The notes beneath the pieces were generated by a model, which did not search any database, had not been told where the DNA came from, and was given only the letters and a program-made list of their open reading frames with translations. Shown here piece after piece: positions 43,601-55,728 of a stretch of DNA of 64,000 nt. A program made the position numbers and the translations under genes. Every line of letters starts with the position of its first letter. Within the stretch, counting starts at the first letter, position 1. This DNA is from Phanerochaete sordida (lineage: Eukaryota > Basidiomycota > Agaricomycetes > Polyporales > Phanerochaetaceae), in the NCBI GenBank assembly GCA_019973155.2, contig BPQB01000076.1, positions 98,802 to 162,801 of the forward strand, written 5' to 3'.

Positions 43601-45415
43601 GGTGCGATGCGCAAGGTCCTCCCTGGTGGAGACACTCAGTGGACGTGGCAGAGTCGGCCATGGACGACGGCACTAACACCTTGGCTGCCGTACCTTCAGT
43701 CCCCTGCACTGCCGCTCAGCAGGTCTGTGAGCACTGCAAACGCGCGTCACCCCAAGTGTACGACGCGGGTTGGATGTGTCTGAGGCCCAAATGTTTCGCT
43801 TTCTGGAACTTCAAGAGCCTGGTCGCAGCGCCCACGGCTCTCAACTACGCCTCCTCGTTCTTGCAGCCCATGACGATTGAAACAGATCAGATCCTCGAGG
43901 ATCTACAGCCGGGACCACCTGTTGCTGCTGGCGAAGACGCGGCTCGCGTCACGACTAGTCGGCACTTCTGCAAGGGATTTCATTGCACCAATTGCGGACG
44001 CTTGTCGTGTCGGTTAGTTCTCCGCTTCACGTTTACGACCCAGGTACTCACGAGAATACCAGGTACAAGTGGGAGCACTGGGAATGTCGTTCATGTTCAG
44101 TGAGTGCAGCTCTCTTGCTATAAAATACGATTTACTAAACAAAGTCTCAGTTCCGGTACGCCGTCGCGGGCCGCCTTCGGCTGGCCAGCGAATTTCGCAA
44201 CCAGAAGAGCGAAAAGATGGACAGGCATACACATCATCGAAGTATGACGACGGCCTCGGCACATATTGTCATAGACTGACAGTTGCAACAGGCATCTTCC
44301 AAATGCCCCTTACACTCTTTAAGAGCGGCAGATCATTTGGCTCGCGGGTGACATTCGTACTCCCTAACGGAAGGTGTGTACTGTGCTTTCTCTCGGAATC
44401 CATTTGCTGACCGCAAAATCAAGAGGATATATCCACGCCTTATTTGCGACGCCGTTCATGAACGAAGAAGCTGACGCCACACTCCGCGAGTATCAGGAAC
44501 AAGCTGTTTCTGGACAGCTCAAATTCCGTAGATGGCCTTTGCGAAGTGTGAGTTGTCACTGAACCAAAGGAGGCAATTTTCACTTATACCTCCTGTAGCA
44601 CAAATGTTAGTCTACGTTCGTGCAGTCGCTCTACCGTCTGACCATTTGTCTAGGCAGAGGCGCGCTACTCACAAACTACTTCTCGCAAAACAGTAAGTCT
44701 CGTACTCTGGTCTCTGATGCCCATGCTGACATTGACCGTCTAGCTGGAGAGCCATATCAAGTACCATTTTCACCACATTTCACGCGTGTTCTTGCTCACG
44801 ATAGTGGTGTAGTACGTCGGAGGCGACGAGAACACGGTGCCTTGGGAGAAGGCTCCGACTGCTGTCAACCACGCCCTTGGCCTGATCACGCAACGTATCC
44901 AGGAAGCCGGGCTTTCGTTCACGCCTGTGTTCAACGAGGTGCTGACCGCAGCGTATATGGAGAAGCAGAAGATGGCGGTGAGTCCGCAGCCAACGACGCG
45001 CTGCGGTATTTTTCTGAATAGAAGCTAGTTCCATAGCGATGCCGAAAGAGGTTTGGGCCCGAACGTCGCATCGCTTTCGCTAGGAGCTGCGGCCCACATG
45101 CACTTTCGCTTGCATGCGCAGTACGCTGGTTCGGAGATGGGACCGTCCGAATCGCGGGAAGTCTTGACGTTGTTCCTCAAACATGTGCGGCTCTGGGCTC
45201 TTTGTAGCGCTGTTTTGATACTTACAATTCCTCAGGGAGATGTGGTGGTCATGGAGGGCGCCGACGTACAGAAGTACTACGAGTGCGTAGACATCGTTCT
45301 CCTTCATGTGTCCAAGAGCCGCTCACAGCTGATCTTCAGACACACGGTTGTGCCGCTGAATTTTCGCATCGCTGCGACAGCGCGACTTATCAGTCATGAG
45401 CATCGCGCCTCTTGA
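40636..45415 (+). CDS. Large AlkB-type 2OG-Fe(II) dioxygenase with Cys clusters
   Basis: Predicted nuclear demethylase-like enzyme (about 1,200 aa). Start MVLRTPQTIADRSLLDDEPF. Exon 1 ends near 40809. A long exon follows: a folded helical segment (DVFINFYWSFYREQNKRSLE), then a disordered basic stretch with NLS-like runs (KNARRRRARSPRRRKGKAQ). The middle has QGGVYFVKDIVKGYLL and a Cys-rich knot: CEHCKRASPQVYDAGWMC, then KC, and HFCKGFHCTNCGRLSC. The C-terminal AlkB fold is GALLTNYFSQNTGEPYQYVG, AFHSDAERGLGPNVASLSLG (HxD iron ligands), LFLKHGDVVVMEGADVQKYY, EHTVVPLNFRIAATARLI (distal His and Arg). Short introns in this half were checked for phase, including FH reached through ..CTAG|TTCCAT. The substrate is unknown. 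Confidence 0.85.
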
Positions 45416-45870
45416 AGAATGCCGCACTCTGTGACACTGTTTGCTATATACACTTCTCGCTGAACCAATCTGACGAGTCCGCCCTCTACGGGGTTGCGTA
45501 TCGGAGCTTGCCGTTTCATAGGGCTGAGACACAGCTTGTGAACTAGTAGAAGGTGGACCGCGTGGGCGACAAATCTCACCGCATTGAACCCAGTCAGGGG
45601 TACATGTTCGATAACATCTCACGCTCTGTACGAACGCTGATACCCATGCGGACAAGGCTAGGTTAGTGGACAGCCATATCATCTGCCGCGGTGCTCGGTG
45701 CGACACCTTGCTTATAGCTCATGAGTTCAATCTATCAGATACCAAGCCGTAATCGCGATACCCGCGCCTCGGTGTCCTCGCGAGTCAAGATGTCCCTTGA
45801 TTGCGAAGCTGGGTTTTGTATTTGAGGAAAGCCACCATAGCGCCTAGTGTGTCGAGCGGTTTCGCCCATC
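45416..45870. other. Intergenic region before the UGT pair
   Basis: 455 nt with no supported exon; promoter of UGT copy 1 at the right. Confidence 0.5.
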
Positions 45871-47966
45871 ATGACTGTCCTTGGAGCATTGCACCTTGCC
45901 GTCGTCGCACATATAGCTTGGGGTCAGCACGGCAGTCTCACACTACGGCCCCGCAGCTGACTGATATCTTCCCTCTCTCAAGGTCACGTCCGTCCGCTAT
46001 GTGTGCTGGTCGCGAGGCTCGTTCGGATCCACCCCAAGCTCCACGTTACATTCTTCACTGTCAAAGCCAACCGCAGCAAGATCGTGGCAGAAATCGCGCG
46101 CAACTTCGAGGACGGCGAGGGCGACCTCGAGAGGCAGATCAGGTGGGCCTGCAGTGCCGTAATTCGACGCGACGCTCACACGCAGAGAGCGCAGGGTTGT
46201 AGGGCTCGATGGTAACGAGTTTAACCCGATGGATACTGCAGAGCTCGAGAACAATTTCGAGCAGCAACTTCAGAACCTCGTTGCTGGCAAGGCGATCACA
46301 TGCGCAGCGCAGCAGACACAGATCCCCGCACTGCAGCAGGCCCCAAACGCACTCATTGTGGATGTGAGTCAGCTTGTATTTGTTGCGCACGGCACACTGA
46401 CGGTCGAATCAAGATATTCCACTACAGCATAATGCAGATTGCCCGTCGTGTCAGTCCACAGACCAAGATCTGGGGCTCAGGTTCTGGTTCGCTCGCGTCC
46501 TCATTCACACTCTTTGGCCCCTTTGCACAAGATAGTCATGGGCAGCAGCACGAACTCGTACATCAGCACGTTGCTGAAACAGGGATGGAATTTATTGATG
46601 CTGCGTTTAAAGTAAGGGGCGTAAGATCGTAATACGGGCGATGGCGCTGATCAATACTTTTGTTCTTAAGCTCATCGCTAGCCCCAGCGACAAAGTCATA
46701 CAAGGGCCTGGTCTCTTACCAATGTTCAAGTACGAGAACTTCCCACAGGATGTAAGTCACTACGCCCGCAAGAGTGCTCCCGCGACCAATCTTGAATTCC
46801 GCAGCGGCCCATCAAGGCACCTTTCGTCGGCTTATTCTACCTGAGTGCCTCCTCGTCGGTGTCCCATTTTCCGCCCGCGACTAAGTCTAACTTGCTGCGT
46901 ACAGAGTCATTCACGAATGCGATGCATACATCACCCAGACGGCACCTATCTACGAGCCGCCGGAAGGTATCAAGGCATTCGCAGACTTCTTCGCACACAG
47001 GAATACGAAGATGCATATGCTCGGGCCCCTCATTCCTGACACCCAGCGCTCCGCTAAGATTGAGCTCGAACAGGCAGCCAAAGCTCCCGAGCTCGTTACG
47101 TTCATGCAGGATGCGCTGCAGAAGCACGGGAAAAATTCACTCGTCTATGTGCGTGCTCCCTCTCTCAACATCGCGAATGGCTATATTGCTCAAAACTGTG
47201 CCTATTCAAGATCGCGTTTGGAACACTGTTTTGGTGCATGCAGCCCGACAGAATTTGGACGGTCCTCGACGTCCTCATCGAGAGGAAAACCCCCTTTGTG
47301 AGCAAGCTTCAAGCCGCTGCTGCGGATTAATCCCTCGACAATTTCATCGATAGATTTTGAGCCATGCTTCTCCATTTGCGAAAGTTCCTGATGAAGTCGC
47401 CGAGAAAGTGGAAGCATCGGGCATGGGGTTCCTGACATCGTGGGCCCCACAGCAGACCGTACTTGAGCACCCGGTAAGCACGTTCGTCTGTACGCGCTGG
47501 CTGTCGTGCTAACTTTGCAATGAGGCCACTGGTTGGTTCCTGAGCCACGGTGGATTCAACAGCATCACGGAGTCCATCGATGCCGGAGTTCCGCTGTACG
47601 TACGGCGCAACCGGGCGCGGTAGCTTATTCATTGACAAATACACCTCCAGGATTTGCTGGCCGTTCACCGCCGATCAACCGCTCAATGCGCTGCATCTCA
47701 CAGAGAACCTGGGCATCGCGTACGAGCTTCTTGAGGTGCGCACCGGGAGCGAGGCCACGAAGCCCGTATATCGCACCGGCAAAGCGCCGACGTGCACGCT
47801 GGAGTCTGTCCGCGCCGAAGCCATCTTTGTGTTCGAGAAAGCGTTCGGAGAGGATGGTGTCAAGAAGCGAGCTGCTGTGCAGAAGCTGAAGGAGTCGTCG
47901 CTCGGGTTGTGGAAGGAAGGAGGCTCTTCTCGGAATGCTGCGCAAGAGCTCTTGGAGTCCCTCTAG
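45871..47966 (+). CDS. UDP-glycosyltransferase (GT1), copy 1
   Basis: Transfers a sugar from a UDP-sugar to a small hydrophobic acceptor; the acceptor is unknown. Start MTVLGALHLAVVAHIAWG at 45871; the first intron splits the GH-V-R-P motif (WGHVRPLCVL), which holds the catalytic His. It has about nine short introns. Later landmarks: LLPMFKYENFPQD, VIHECDAYITQTAPIYEP, FADFFAHRNTKMHMLGPLIP, GKNSLVYIAFGTLFW, WAPQQTVLEHPATGWFLSHG, GFNSITESIDAGVPLICWP, TADQPLNALHL and AYELLEVRTG. The C-terminal helix is AFGEDGVKKRAAVQKLKESS, ending LLESL-stop. Tandem with copy 2. Confidence 0.9.
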
Positions 47967-48644
47967 TGGCAAGGCGAGACATACTGCGATCTGATGCGCT
48001 CCCTTATTTTTGTACAGTATCCATTTGCTTACAGAAAGCCATCAGACCGATGTATGCTCTCAGAAACGCTGATGCTAGGTGCGGGGCGGTCGCCGACGGC
48101 CATCGGTTCCTGGTGTCGTGTGGCTGCAGCCACATTCTATCCTGGTGCCGGTGTGTTGCTTCTCTCAATGTCCTACTGTAGATTCCGCCTACTTCTGCGG
48201 GTTGGTAGCGTACGCTCAGCGGCGGGCGAGAGCTTTGTATACTTGAGATCGAGCTCCTTCCGCCAGACATTCCGGCTCCGACAGCTTTGTGGCGCGCTTG
48301 GTTCGCGAGGAGCTGCAAAGCGCCAACTTCTATGATGAGGCCATTTTATCAAAAGGTACTGACTGAAAGCCGAAGCGAACGATGCTGAAACTCCTGACAT
48401 GCTACGATGTTGATTGCTTTCCCATGCCTTGACAATTTACAACTTGTCATGATGCGAACACCAGGGTGCCTTGAGCTTCTAGTTGAATTGTCAGCGAGGC
48501 CGGCGCGAGCAGCAGATCATGCAACATCTCCTGACATAATAATGGTGTGTCGACTCTCTTGCACTAAATGCTGGTTATCTAACGTATAAATGCAGAGTGT
48601 AAGTCCTTCTGCTCGAACTCGCAGCACCTACCCCAACGAATCCC
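47967..48644. other. Spacer between UGT copies 1 and 2
   Basis: About 680 nt with no supported exon; terminator of copy 1 and promoter of copy 2. Confidence 0.5.
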
Positions 48645-50732
48645 ATGTCACCCTCCACTGCTAGCTTGGCCCACGTTGTTTTTGCGGCATATGGCGGCTG
48701 GGGTACGTTTCAACCTCTCTACATATATTTCATGCTCATGTCGCAGGTCATGTGCGGCCGCTATGTGTGCTGGCTACAAGGCTGCTGAGCCTGAGGCAGA
48801 ACCTCCTGATCACGCTCCTCACTTCCTGTCAGACGTACAGCAAAGTCGAGCAAGAGGTCGCGCGGAATATACCAGACCCAGCCAGCTCAGTTTATTCCCG
48901 CCTCCGGTACAGTGACCATCTTCCAAATTCCTATATGCCACTTACCAAACCGTCGCGTCTGTTCAGGATCGTTGGCCTGCTCACTGATGAGCAAGATGTC
49001 CTCGACTACGACGTCGTTGGCGAATCATTCTCAGAACAACTGCAAAATCTGCTCAGCTCGCAATGTGTGTACTGCTCATATAAGCAGGAGAAATATCCTG
49101 TCTCAGAGTTGCCAAGTATGCTCGTCGTTGGGGTAAGTACGCGGCCACTGCTCATCTACATCCCTCCTTTGCTGATGTCGTTTGCAAAATAGCTCTTCGG
49201 CTATCGCTTTTTGGAGATTGCTCGTCAACGAAGCAGGTCTATGAAGATCCTCGTTGTCTTGGCCGCCTCGATGCTGAGTCTCGAAGTGCTCGTTGAACCC
49301 TTCGGTGCTGACACCCATCGGCAGTTGGAGCGGAAGGTCAGGCAGCATATGGGGAAGACCGGAAAGTCGCTGCTGGAGGCTGCCGAGGAAGTGAGTGCCT
49401 TCTATCACATTGAGAATTATAGTGACGGCTTGCCTCGACAGGTCCTCCTCCGTCCGAGTGACGCTATTGTTCAGCCTCTAGGCCTTCCGGCCATGCACAG
49501 TCACGAAATCTACCCGCAAAAAGTATGCACCGTGCCATACTTCGTAGCGCATTGCGATAACTCTCTGCAGCTTGTGACCCAACATCCCATGGTTGGCTAT
49601 CTCCATCTCACTGTGGCGAAGTACGTTGTCCCTGTCAAGTCATCTTTCCGATCTTATGGGTACCCTCAGCTTGACACACGAGTGCGAAGATATGATCGTC
49701 TGCTCCATGACATGCATCGAACCTCCAAAAGTTGTACAAACCCTCACGGACTTCTTTGCTCTAACCTCGCGAAAGATGCACATCGTCGGGCCCGTGGTTA
49801 GGCTTTGGAAGACGACAGAGCAAACGATGGCTGAGCAGTCGCCCGGAGTCGCGTCTTTCATAGACGGTCTGCTGCAAATGCACGGAAGGCAATCCATGGT
49901 CTATGTACGTCCCTGCCTGGCGAGGAACTGTTCTTGTACTGTATCCGTTGACACCGTGTAGATCTCCTTCGGGACGGTCTTCTGGTCCAGCCAGCCGGAG
50001 ATGGTCTGGACGTTGTTAGACGTCCTATTGGAAAAGAGTATCCCCTTCGTAAGTTGCTCGATTTCTACTCGAGCTCGGGCTCCTTCGCGTGCTTCGAGAC
50101 TCACGCAAAACAGATCATGGCGCAGGCATCTCCGCTATGCCAGCTGCCAGAGCACGTCGCCCAGAAGGTCAGAACATCCCGAATAGGCTTGATCACGCCG
50201 TGGGCACCCCAGCAGCTCATCCTCGAGCACCCCGTACGCCAGCCCCCGCCCTGTACTGACGAACGCTCATGGAAGTCATCAGGCCACTGGGTGGTTTGTC
50301 ACGCACGGCGGCTTTAACAGCATTCTCGAGTCTGTCCATGCAGGAGTGCCGATGTACGTTTCGCTTGTGTCCCTCCCCTGTGACTCCAGAGGCTTACACA
50401 GAGGCCACAGGATCTGCTGGCCCTTCGCCGCCGACCAGCCGTTGAACACGGTCCAGCTGACCGAGAACCTCGATATCGCGTATGAGCTCCTCGAGGTTCG
50501 CACCGGCGAACCGGGGCTGAAGCCCATTTATCGCACGGGCAAGGCCCCGAAGGGCACACTCGCGGCCGTGCGCGAAGAGACGCGCGCGGTCCTCGACCGC
50601 GCGTTTGGTGAGGACGGGGCTAGGAAGCGCGGAAACATCCTGAAGCTCAGGGAGGTGTCCCTTGGGATGTGGGCGGAGCGTGGCGCGGGACGGCTCGCAG
50701 CTGAGGAGATGCTGAGCTCGATCGGGCTGTAG
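48645..50732 (+). CDS. UDP-glycosyltransferase (GT1), copy 2
   Basis: Start MSPSTASLAHVVFAAYGGWG; intron 1 splits WG-HVRPLCVLATRLLSL exactly as in copy 1. Landmarks: IVGLLTDEQDVLDYDVVGES, LVTQHPMVGYLHLTVAKLTH, MIVCSMTCIEPPKVVQTLTD, FFALTSRKMHIVGPVVRLW, QSMVYISFGTVFWSSQPEMV, IMAQASPLCQLPEHVAQKV, WAPQQLILEHPATGWFVTHG, GFNSILESVHAGVPMICWP and AADQPLNTVQLTENLDIAYE. The end is MLSSIGL-stop. The sugar-donor region is intact. The central part (after HQ..) is more diverged than the C-terminal donor-binding half, as expected if copies differ in acceptor use. Confidence 0.9.
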
Positions 50733-50814
50733 GTACAGTATCTTGATGACTATCGTTTGCGAGAAGGCTTTGAGTACAACGTAGGTAGATATAGATAAGC
50801 ATGGGCCGGTGGCG

Positions 50815-52671
50815 CTATGTCTCGGGCTCATCTTTTTTGAAGCCCTGGAAGTACTTCTCTCTGAAGTCCTTGTGGGCAGGAATATGCGCCGGTGTGTCTG
50901 GAGCAGCAGTTACGGGAGTGGTATCGAATGTGGGAGGAGAGTACTTCTCCGATGTCGTCTTCTTGATAGTAATAAGCTGCAAGCCAGGGTGATCAGCCGC
51001 AGTCATATACGACGTCAGGTAACTGACCCTGCGCCCCCATGACCCGAAGTCTTGCAACGAGTTTGCGATAACCTCCATCCCCTCGCACAGCAGCGTGTGC
51101 AGATCGAGTTCCGCATACTCGTCTGTGACAGTTGGTAGGAAGAACACCAGCCGTCCACCGGGCTTCAGCATGTACCGCGCGAGCAGAACGAGGTCTGACG
51201 CCAGCGCTGACAGCTCGTAAGGTCTCGTTGGTGGGATGTACGGCTGGTCGTCCCTGTAGATTCGTCTGGTTCTGGATCACTGACGAGGGGGAGGCGCGTG
51301 AAACGTACTGTCTATTCGCAACATATTGTTGGGATGGGCGTGTCAAAGGGGTTTTGCGACCTAGTCGCTTCGCACCAGCTCGAACACCATCTAGACGAGC
51401 GTCAGCCAATTGTAATCCCACCTGAGTCTGGCCTTACATGGAGGGTCAGTGATTATAGCGTCGAAGAGCTCGCCGCATCTCCACGGATTTCTTGTCACGT
51501 CAAACGTGCACAGGTCCATAATGCGCTGCTGTACACCATATTGCGCGGCGGCTCGCATAATCCCTGGTGTCTTGTCTGCGTGAAGTGAGTGACTGCATCT
51601 AGCTATACTTACGACACTCATCTACCTTTTCCACGCATTTGTCTTCCGTCAATGTCTGAGCCGTAAACATATGCCCCGAAGTGTGCGGTCGTCTGCACGA
51701 TACGAAGTGAGCGAGCTGTAACTGAACTCGCTGGTACGGGGCTTACATATGCCATACTTCCAGTGCCCACGAACGGGTCGTAGACCAACTTCCCTGGCGA
51801 AGCCTTGTTGACGTCAAATTAGCCGGAACTGGCATGCTTACTAGTAGTCGGACGTACCAGAGTTTGGTTGGCCATGAGAAGCGATATCTCCGCCTCCATG
51901 CTCGTATTGCCAAAATATGACCGCTTCTTCACGTCAAAGGTCTGGATAAGCTTCCGAGCCGAACCTTCCTCTAGCTTAATACACCTTTCGTTAGCAAATC
52001 AGATTCTCCAGGAGGACGGGGGAACGTACCAACCTGCCGAAGAAGACTTCAACAAAATCACCATCGCCTTCGTGTTTGTGGCGTGTCGTGCCGTGCTTGT
52101 CCACGTCTTCGGCTCAGTCTCAGCACTGTACACCCTGCAGCAAAGCATTCGTGACACTCACATTCCTCGAATACGCTCAACGTAATCTCCGCGTTGCGCA
52201 TGTTAATCTCTCCGAGGAAGTCCATCCAGTCGAAGCTCTCCATGATCTCTCTCTGGCGGCGCTGGGGTATAGTGTGGTTGTACGCCTCGACCCTGAACTT
52301 GAACGACGTATCGGCGACGTATTTATCCCAACGGGACCTGTTCTCCCGCGTCATAGCGAACATGTCTTCATAGGTCTTGCCGCGGCCCCAGAACTCATGG
52401 ACAGACCTGGGCCAAGTACAAGCATAATCAGCGGAGAGCGAGCACGGATAGGCAGGCAAGCGCACTTGATTAGAATACATCTCCTTGCGAGCTGCTTCAC
52501 GTCCTCCTCGCTTTCCAGCCCGAGGACCATGAACGGGCGAGAGACATCGGCTTTTGCGGGGTCCTCGGGGAAGGTGATTTTGATGTCATAGAGCTCGGCA
52601 ACAGACAGCAACTCAGGTATCCGGAATTCTTCGTGGGCCTGCGCGAATACGAAGAGGTAGTCGAGGGTCAT
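50815..52671 (-). CDS. TRM11: tRNA (guanine-N2) methyltransferase Trm11
   Basis: Catalytic subunit that, with Trm112, makes m2G10 in tRNA. Start MTLDYLFVFAQAHEEFRIPE at 52671. The N-terminal THUMP-type part reads ELLSVAELYDIKITFPEDPA, PFMVLGLESEEDVKQLARRC, HEFWGRGKTYEDMFA, DTSFKFRVEAYNHTIPQRRQ and EIMESFDWMDFLGEINMRNA. The methyltransferase domain has DAIITDPP spliced to YGVRAGAKRLGRK, restoring the DPPY catalytic motif across an intron, then MLKPGGRLVFFLPT and LQLITIKKTTSEKYSPP. The C-terminus is GFKKDEPET-stop at 50815. Exon boundaries in the middle are approximate. Confidence 0.92.
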
Positions 52672-52971
52672 TATGACCAGGTTCACAAAGCAGGATGAGG
52701 AGAGGGAGAGAGCCGCTTGAGCGTCTAGCACGCGGCGTGCGACATGCTTGCGCGAAATTTTGGGCAAAACTGAGCGAGAACAGAGTGCCATTCGGAGGGT
52801 ATGTACGATAGGAGTACATGATACGAGATATAATGTACAAATAACTGGGATAACATAGAGAGAAAGGGCCATTACGATAACGGGCAGCATTAGCACAACA
52901 CGAATAATGTTAGTGAATCGTGACAACGGTCCAGAATCTACGTATATAAAGGATAGGGCCGTGGTCGACAT
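52672..52971. promoter_or_regulatory. Upstream region of TRM11
   Basis: 300 nt between the TRM11 start and the stop of the next minus-strand gene. No exon is seen. Confidence 0.4.
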
Positions 52972-55527
52972 CTAGAGGGCAGGGCTGGACTTCTTGGACT
53001 TCTTGCCCGACTTCTCAGGCTCCGGTGAGGCCGTCCGCTCGCGCGAGGCACGCTGTATGCGCCACTCCAGCATCCCCGTATACTCGCGAAGCCCCCGGAC
53101 GAGGGTCTCCAGCTCGCGCTTGACCGGCACCTGGTGTCCGTTGCCGTCCGTCTTCATCATGACATCGTCGTCCTCTAAATCAGACAGCTCGGACAGTGGG
53201 GAGGCGTCCCTGGACAGCCCAGATGAGGCTTTACGGCTGCCTGCCTTCTTGCTGGTGCGCTTCTCAGGCTCGTCATTACCGTCCTCCGGGTCCTGGTCGA
53301 GGCCGTTCTTGATGGCGAGCCACTCGGCAAGCTTCTGGAGCTCGGCGGGCTGCCAGAAAGCCCACCAGGCATCCGCGTTCTGGTCGCGCTCCTCGTTGTC
53401 GTCATCCTCGCGCTCGGCTTCTTCAGCGTCGGCGGGCTTCTTTCCCCAGACGGCAACGAACCACGACCAGCGCGCCAGTTCGCCGCGGTCCTCCTCGTTC
53501 CACTCGCGCTTGCGACCGACCTTGACGCGGGTGTCTTTGCCGTTGAGAAAATCGATAGCCGCATCGCTCTCACCTATGCCCGGTGTCATGGCATAGTACA
53601 CTCGGCCTTCGGCATCCTGACCAAGGGGAGCCCATCGAGGTACGTATCGGGCGGAGGCGAGGCGCTGGGAGAAGTCGATGTTGCGCAGGAGCCTGTTATG
53701 CTGGTCCCGGCGCTGCTTATCCTTGGTCCCAGCGAACCCCTTCCAACGAGTATTCTCCTTGGTGGTGGCTTCCTTGGCGAGCTTGCTCAGCTCCTTGTCG
53801 TCGGCGGTGGCGATGTCGAAAGCTTCGCGGACAGGAGGAGAGAGCATAGCATGTTCGATGAGGCTGGCGATGACGGGAACGAGCTGGGCCGACGACGAGA
53901 TGTAGACCGCTTGAGCGTCGTTCCCGTGCATCGCGCTTCGGGTGGTACGAACGGCGGCGGATGCTGGCGTAGGCAATGGGTCGGAGAAGGAGAGGATGGT
54001 GTCATGCCCGAGAGCCTCTCGCAGAGAGACAAGGGAGCCCCAGACGCGGTTGAGGTTCGAACCGCTCGCCTTGACAGCTTTCACAGCTTCTCTGAGAGCC
54101 GCTGCTGCGTCGTCGTCGCCCTCTGCGCCAGCCCAGCTGGCAATAGCGCCTAACAAAGCCTGGATAATCGACCGGGCGCAGAGCTCGCTGACCCATCCGA
54201 TGATCTCGAAGCTGTCGTCGAGATCAACGTCCCAGCCCCCCGCAGGACCCAGGTTGTCGCCAGAGATCTCCTCCAATTCGTCCAGATGGCTATGGGGCAT
54301 CTGCAACACGGACCCGAAGCGTACCATGAACTCGCGGATGTGCAACCGGGTTTCCACATCCTCAAGAGCCAGGTCGGTCGGTATGCGTGTCCACACCGGC
54401 CTGGGGAGATCCTTAGGCTTGGTCACCGCCTTCGGCTTGGGCTTGGGCTTTGGAGTGGCTTTGGGCGCCTTCGACGGGGCAGAGTCTGCGGCCTTCGATG
54501 CCTTATCGACATTCTTCGTGACAACTTTCTTCGCTTTCATTTGCGAAGACGAGCCAGCGTTCGGCTCCTGAGTACGACAATCAACATTTCAGCTCGACGA
54601 TGACTTAAGTGCTGTAAATACCTTCGCCTGAGCCTTTTCTGCCTTTTCAGCCTGCCGTGCTTTCAGCTTTAGATTGCTGTTTCATCATGTATTAGATAAC
54701 ACAGGAGCATGAGAACAAGCAGTGAACCACGAACCCTATTGGCTCCAGATCTCTTGCTCTTCTGCATACATGGCAGTCGCACTCCTTGATGCACCGGTAG
54801 CACCTGAATGACGCGTAAGAGGGGTGTGGAATTAGCGCATATAACGAGACTTACTTGAACCAACGTCCACTCTCCACGGCATGATCCTGTCTCTGTTCTT
54901 TCGAGAGCTCAGTCACATCGTGGGCCAAGATAGAGTCCAGCGACTCCAATCTGTGGTACTTCTGAATACAGGAAAAGCAGTAGTGTGATGTGCACTGTTC
55001 TTTTCTTGTCTTTGACCTTGTGCGCAAAAGAGTGCAGCGCAGACCCTCTACCGAGTGGCGGTCAGTTACTGAGGTATAATAGGGCAAATGAAGTACTTAC
55101 GTCCATTGGGCCACCAGCGTTGACAGTGATGACACCGGAAAGTATCATCGTCTTGCTTCGTGCGAGCTTTCATGCTGTTGACGGCTTTCAACTTCTTGGA
55201 CTGCGCGGACTCTTCGTCATCGGACTGTGGAGCGGCAGAATCCAACTTCGACTTCTTGGTCTTGGATTTGGCAGTGTCGAGTTGGGTTTCAGTGCTTTCG
55301 TTGTCACCGGTCTTTCGTTTCTTGGAGAGTTTCGAGGTGGAAGCGACATTAGCAACTTGGGCCTGGCTGTTGGTCTTCGAAGGCCGCAGCGGCGTGTTCT
55401 CCTTGAGGCTCGGTCCAGTACTGGAATCGTCGGAATTGCGCCTCTGGAGAGTGGACAGAGGCACGTCGACAAATACCTGAGAGCGTCTGCGGGAGATGGG
55501 AGGAGGGGCTTTTGTTTTGTCGGACAT
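52972..55527 (-). CDS. CDCA7-type 4CXXC_R1 zinc-finger protein with DDT-like region
   Basis: Predicted chromatin protein. Exon 1 starts at 55527 (MSDKTKAPPPISRRRSQVFV) with a basic, Ser-rich N-terminus (LSKKRKTGDN). The Cys-rich zinc finger is spread over three exons: FRCHHCQRWWPNG, then LRCTLL, CTSHYCFSCIQKYH and FKCYRCIKECDCHVCRRARD. The spacing matches the zf-4CXXC_R1 (CDCA7) family. After a Lys/Pro-rich linker (KPKPKPKAVTKP) comes IREFMVRFGSVLQMPHSHLD, resembling a DDT domain, then a helical region with IDFSQRLASARYVPRWAPLG, AEGRVYYAMTPG and WSWFVAVWGKK. It ends in an acidic, Ser-rich region and KKSKKSSPAL-stop. In animals and plants, CDCA7 recruits HELLS for DNA methylation. Divergent promoter shared with TIM17. 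Confidence 0.82.
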
Positions 55528-55728
55528 GGTGGAGATGATTGTGGTTGCGGTCTAAGCCAAGCGGGTCGCGTCCTCCACTATTAGAACGCGACTGTGCACG
55601 TGATCACGCGCCTATCCTGCCCTAAAGCCGGGTTCTGGCGCCTAGCCTCCGACCCCGGCGCTTCGAAAAGTTTCCCGCTTTCGTAGCGCACACGCTCATT
55701 CAGCAACCTCCTCCTACCCCGCAAAAGT

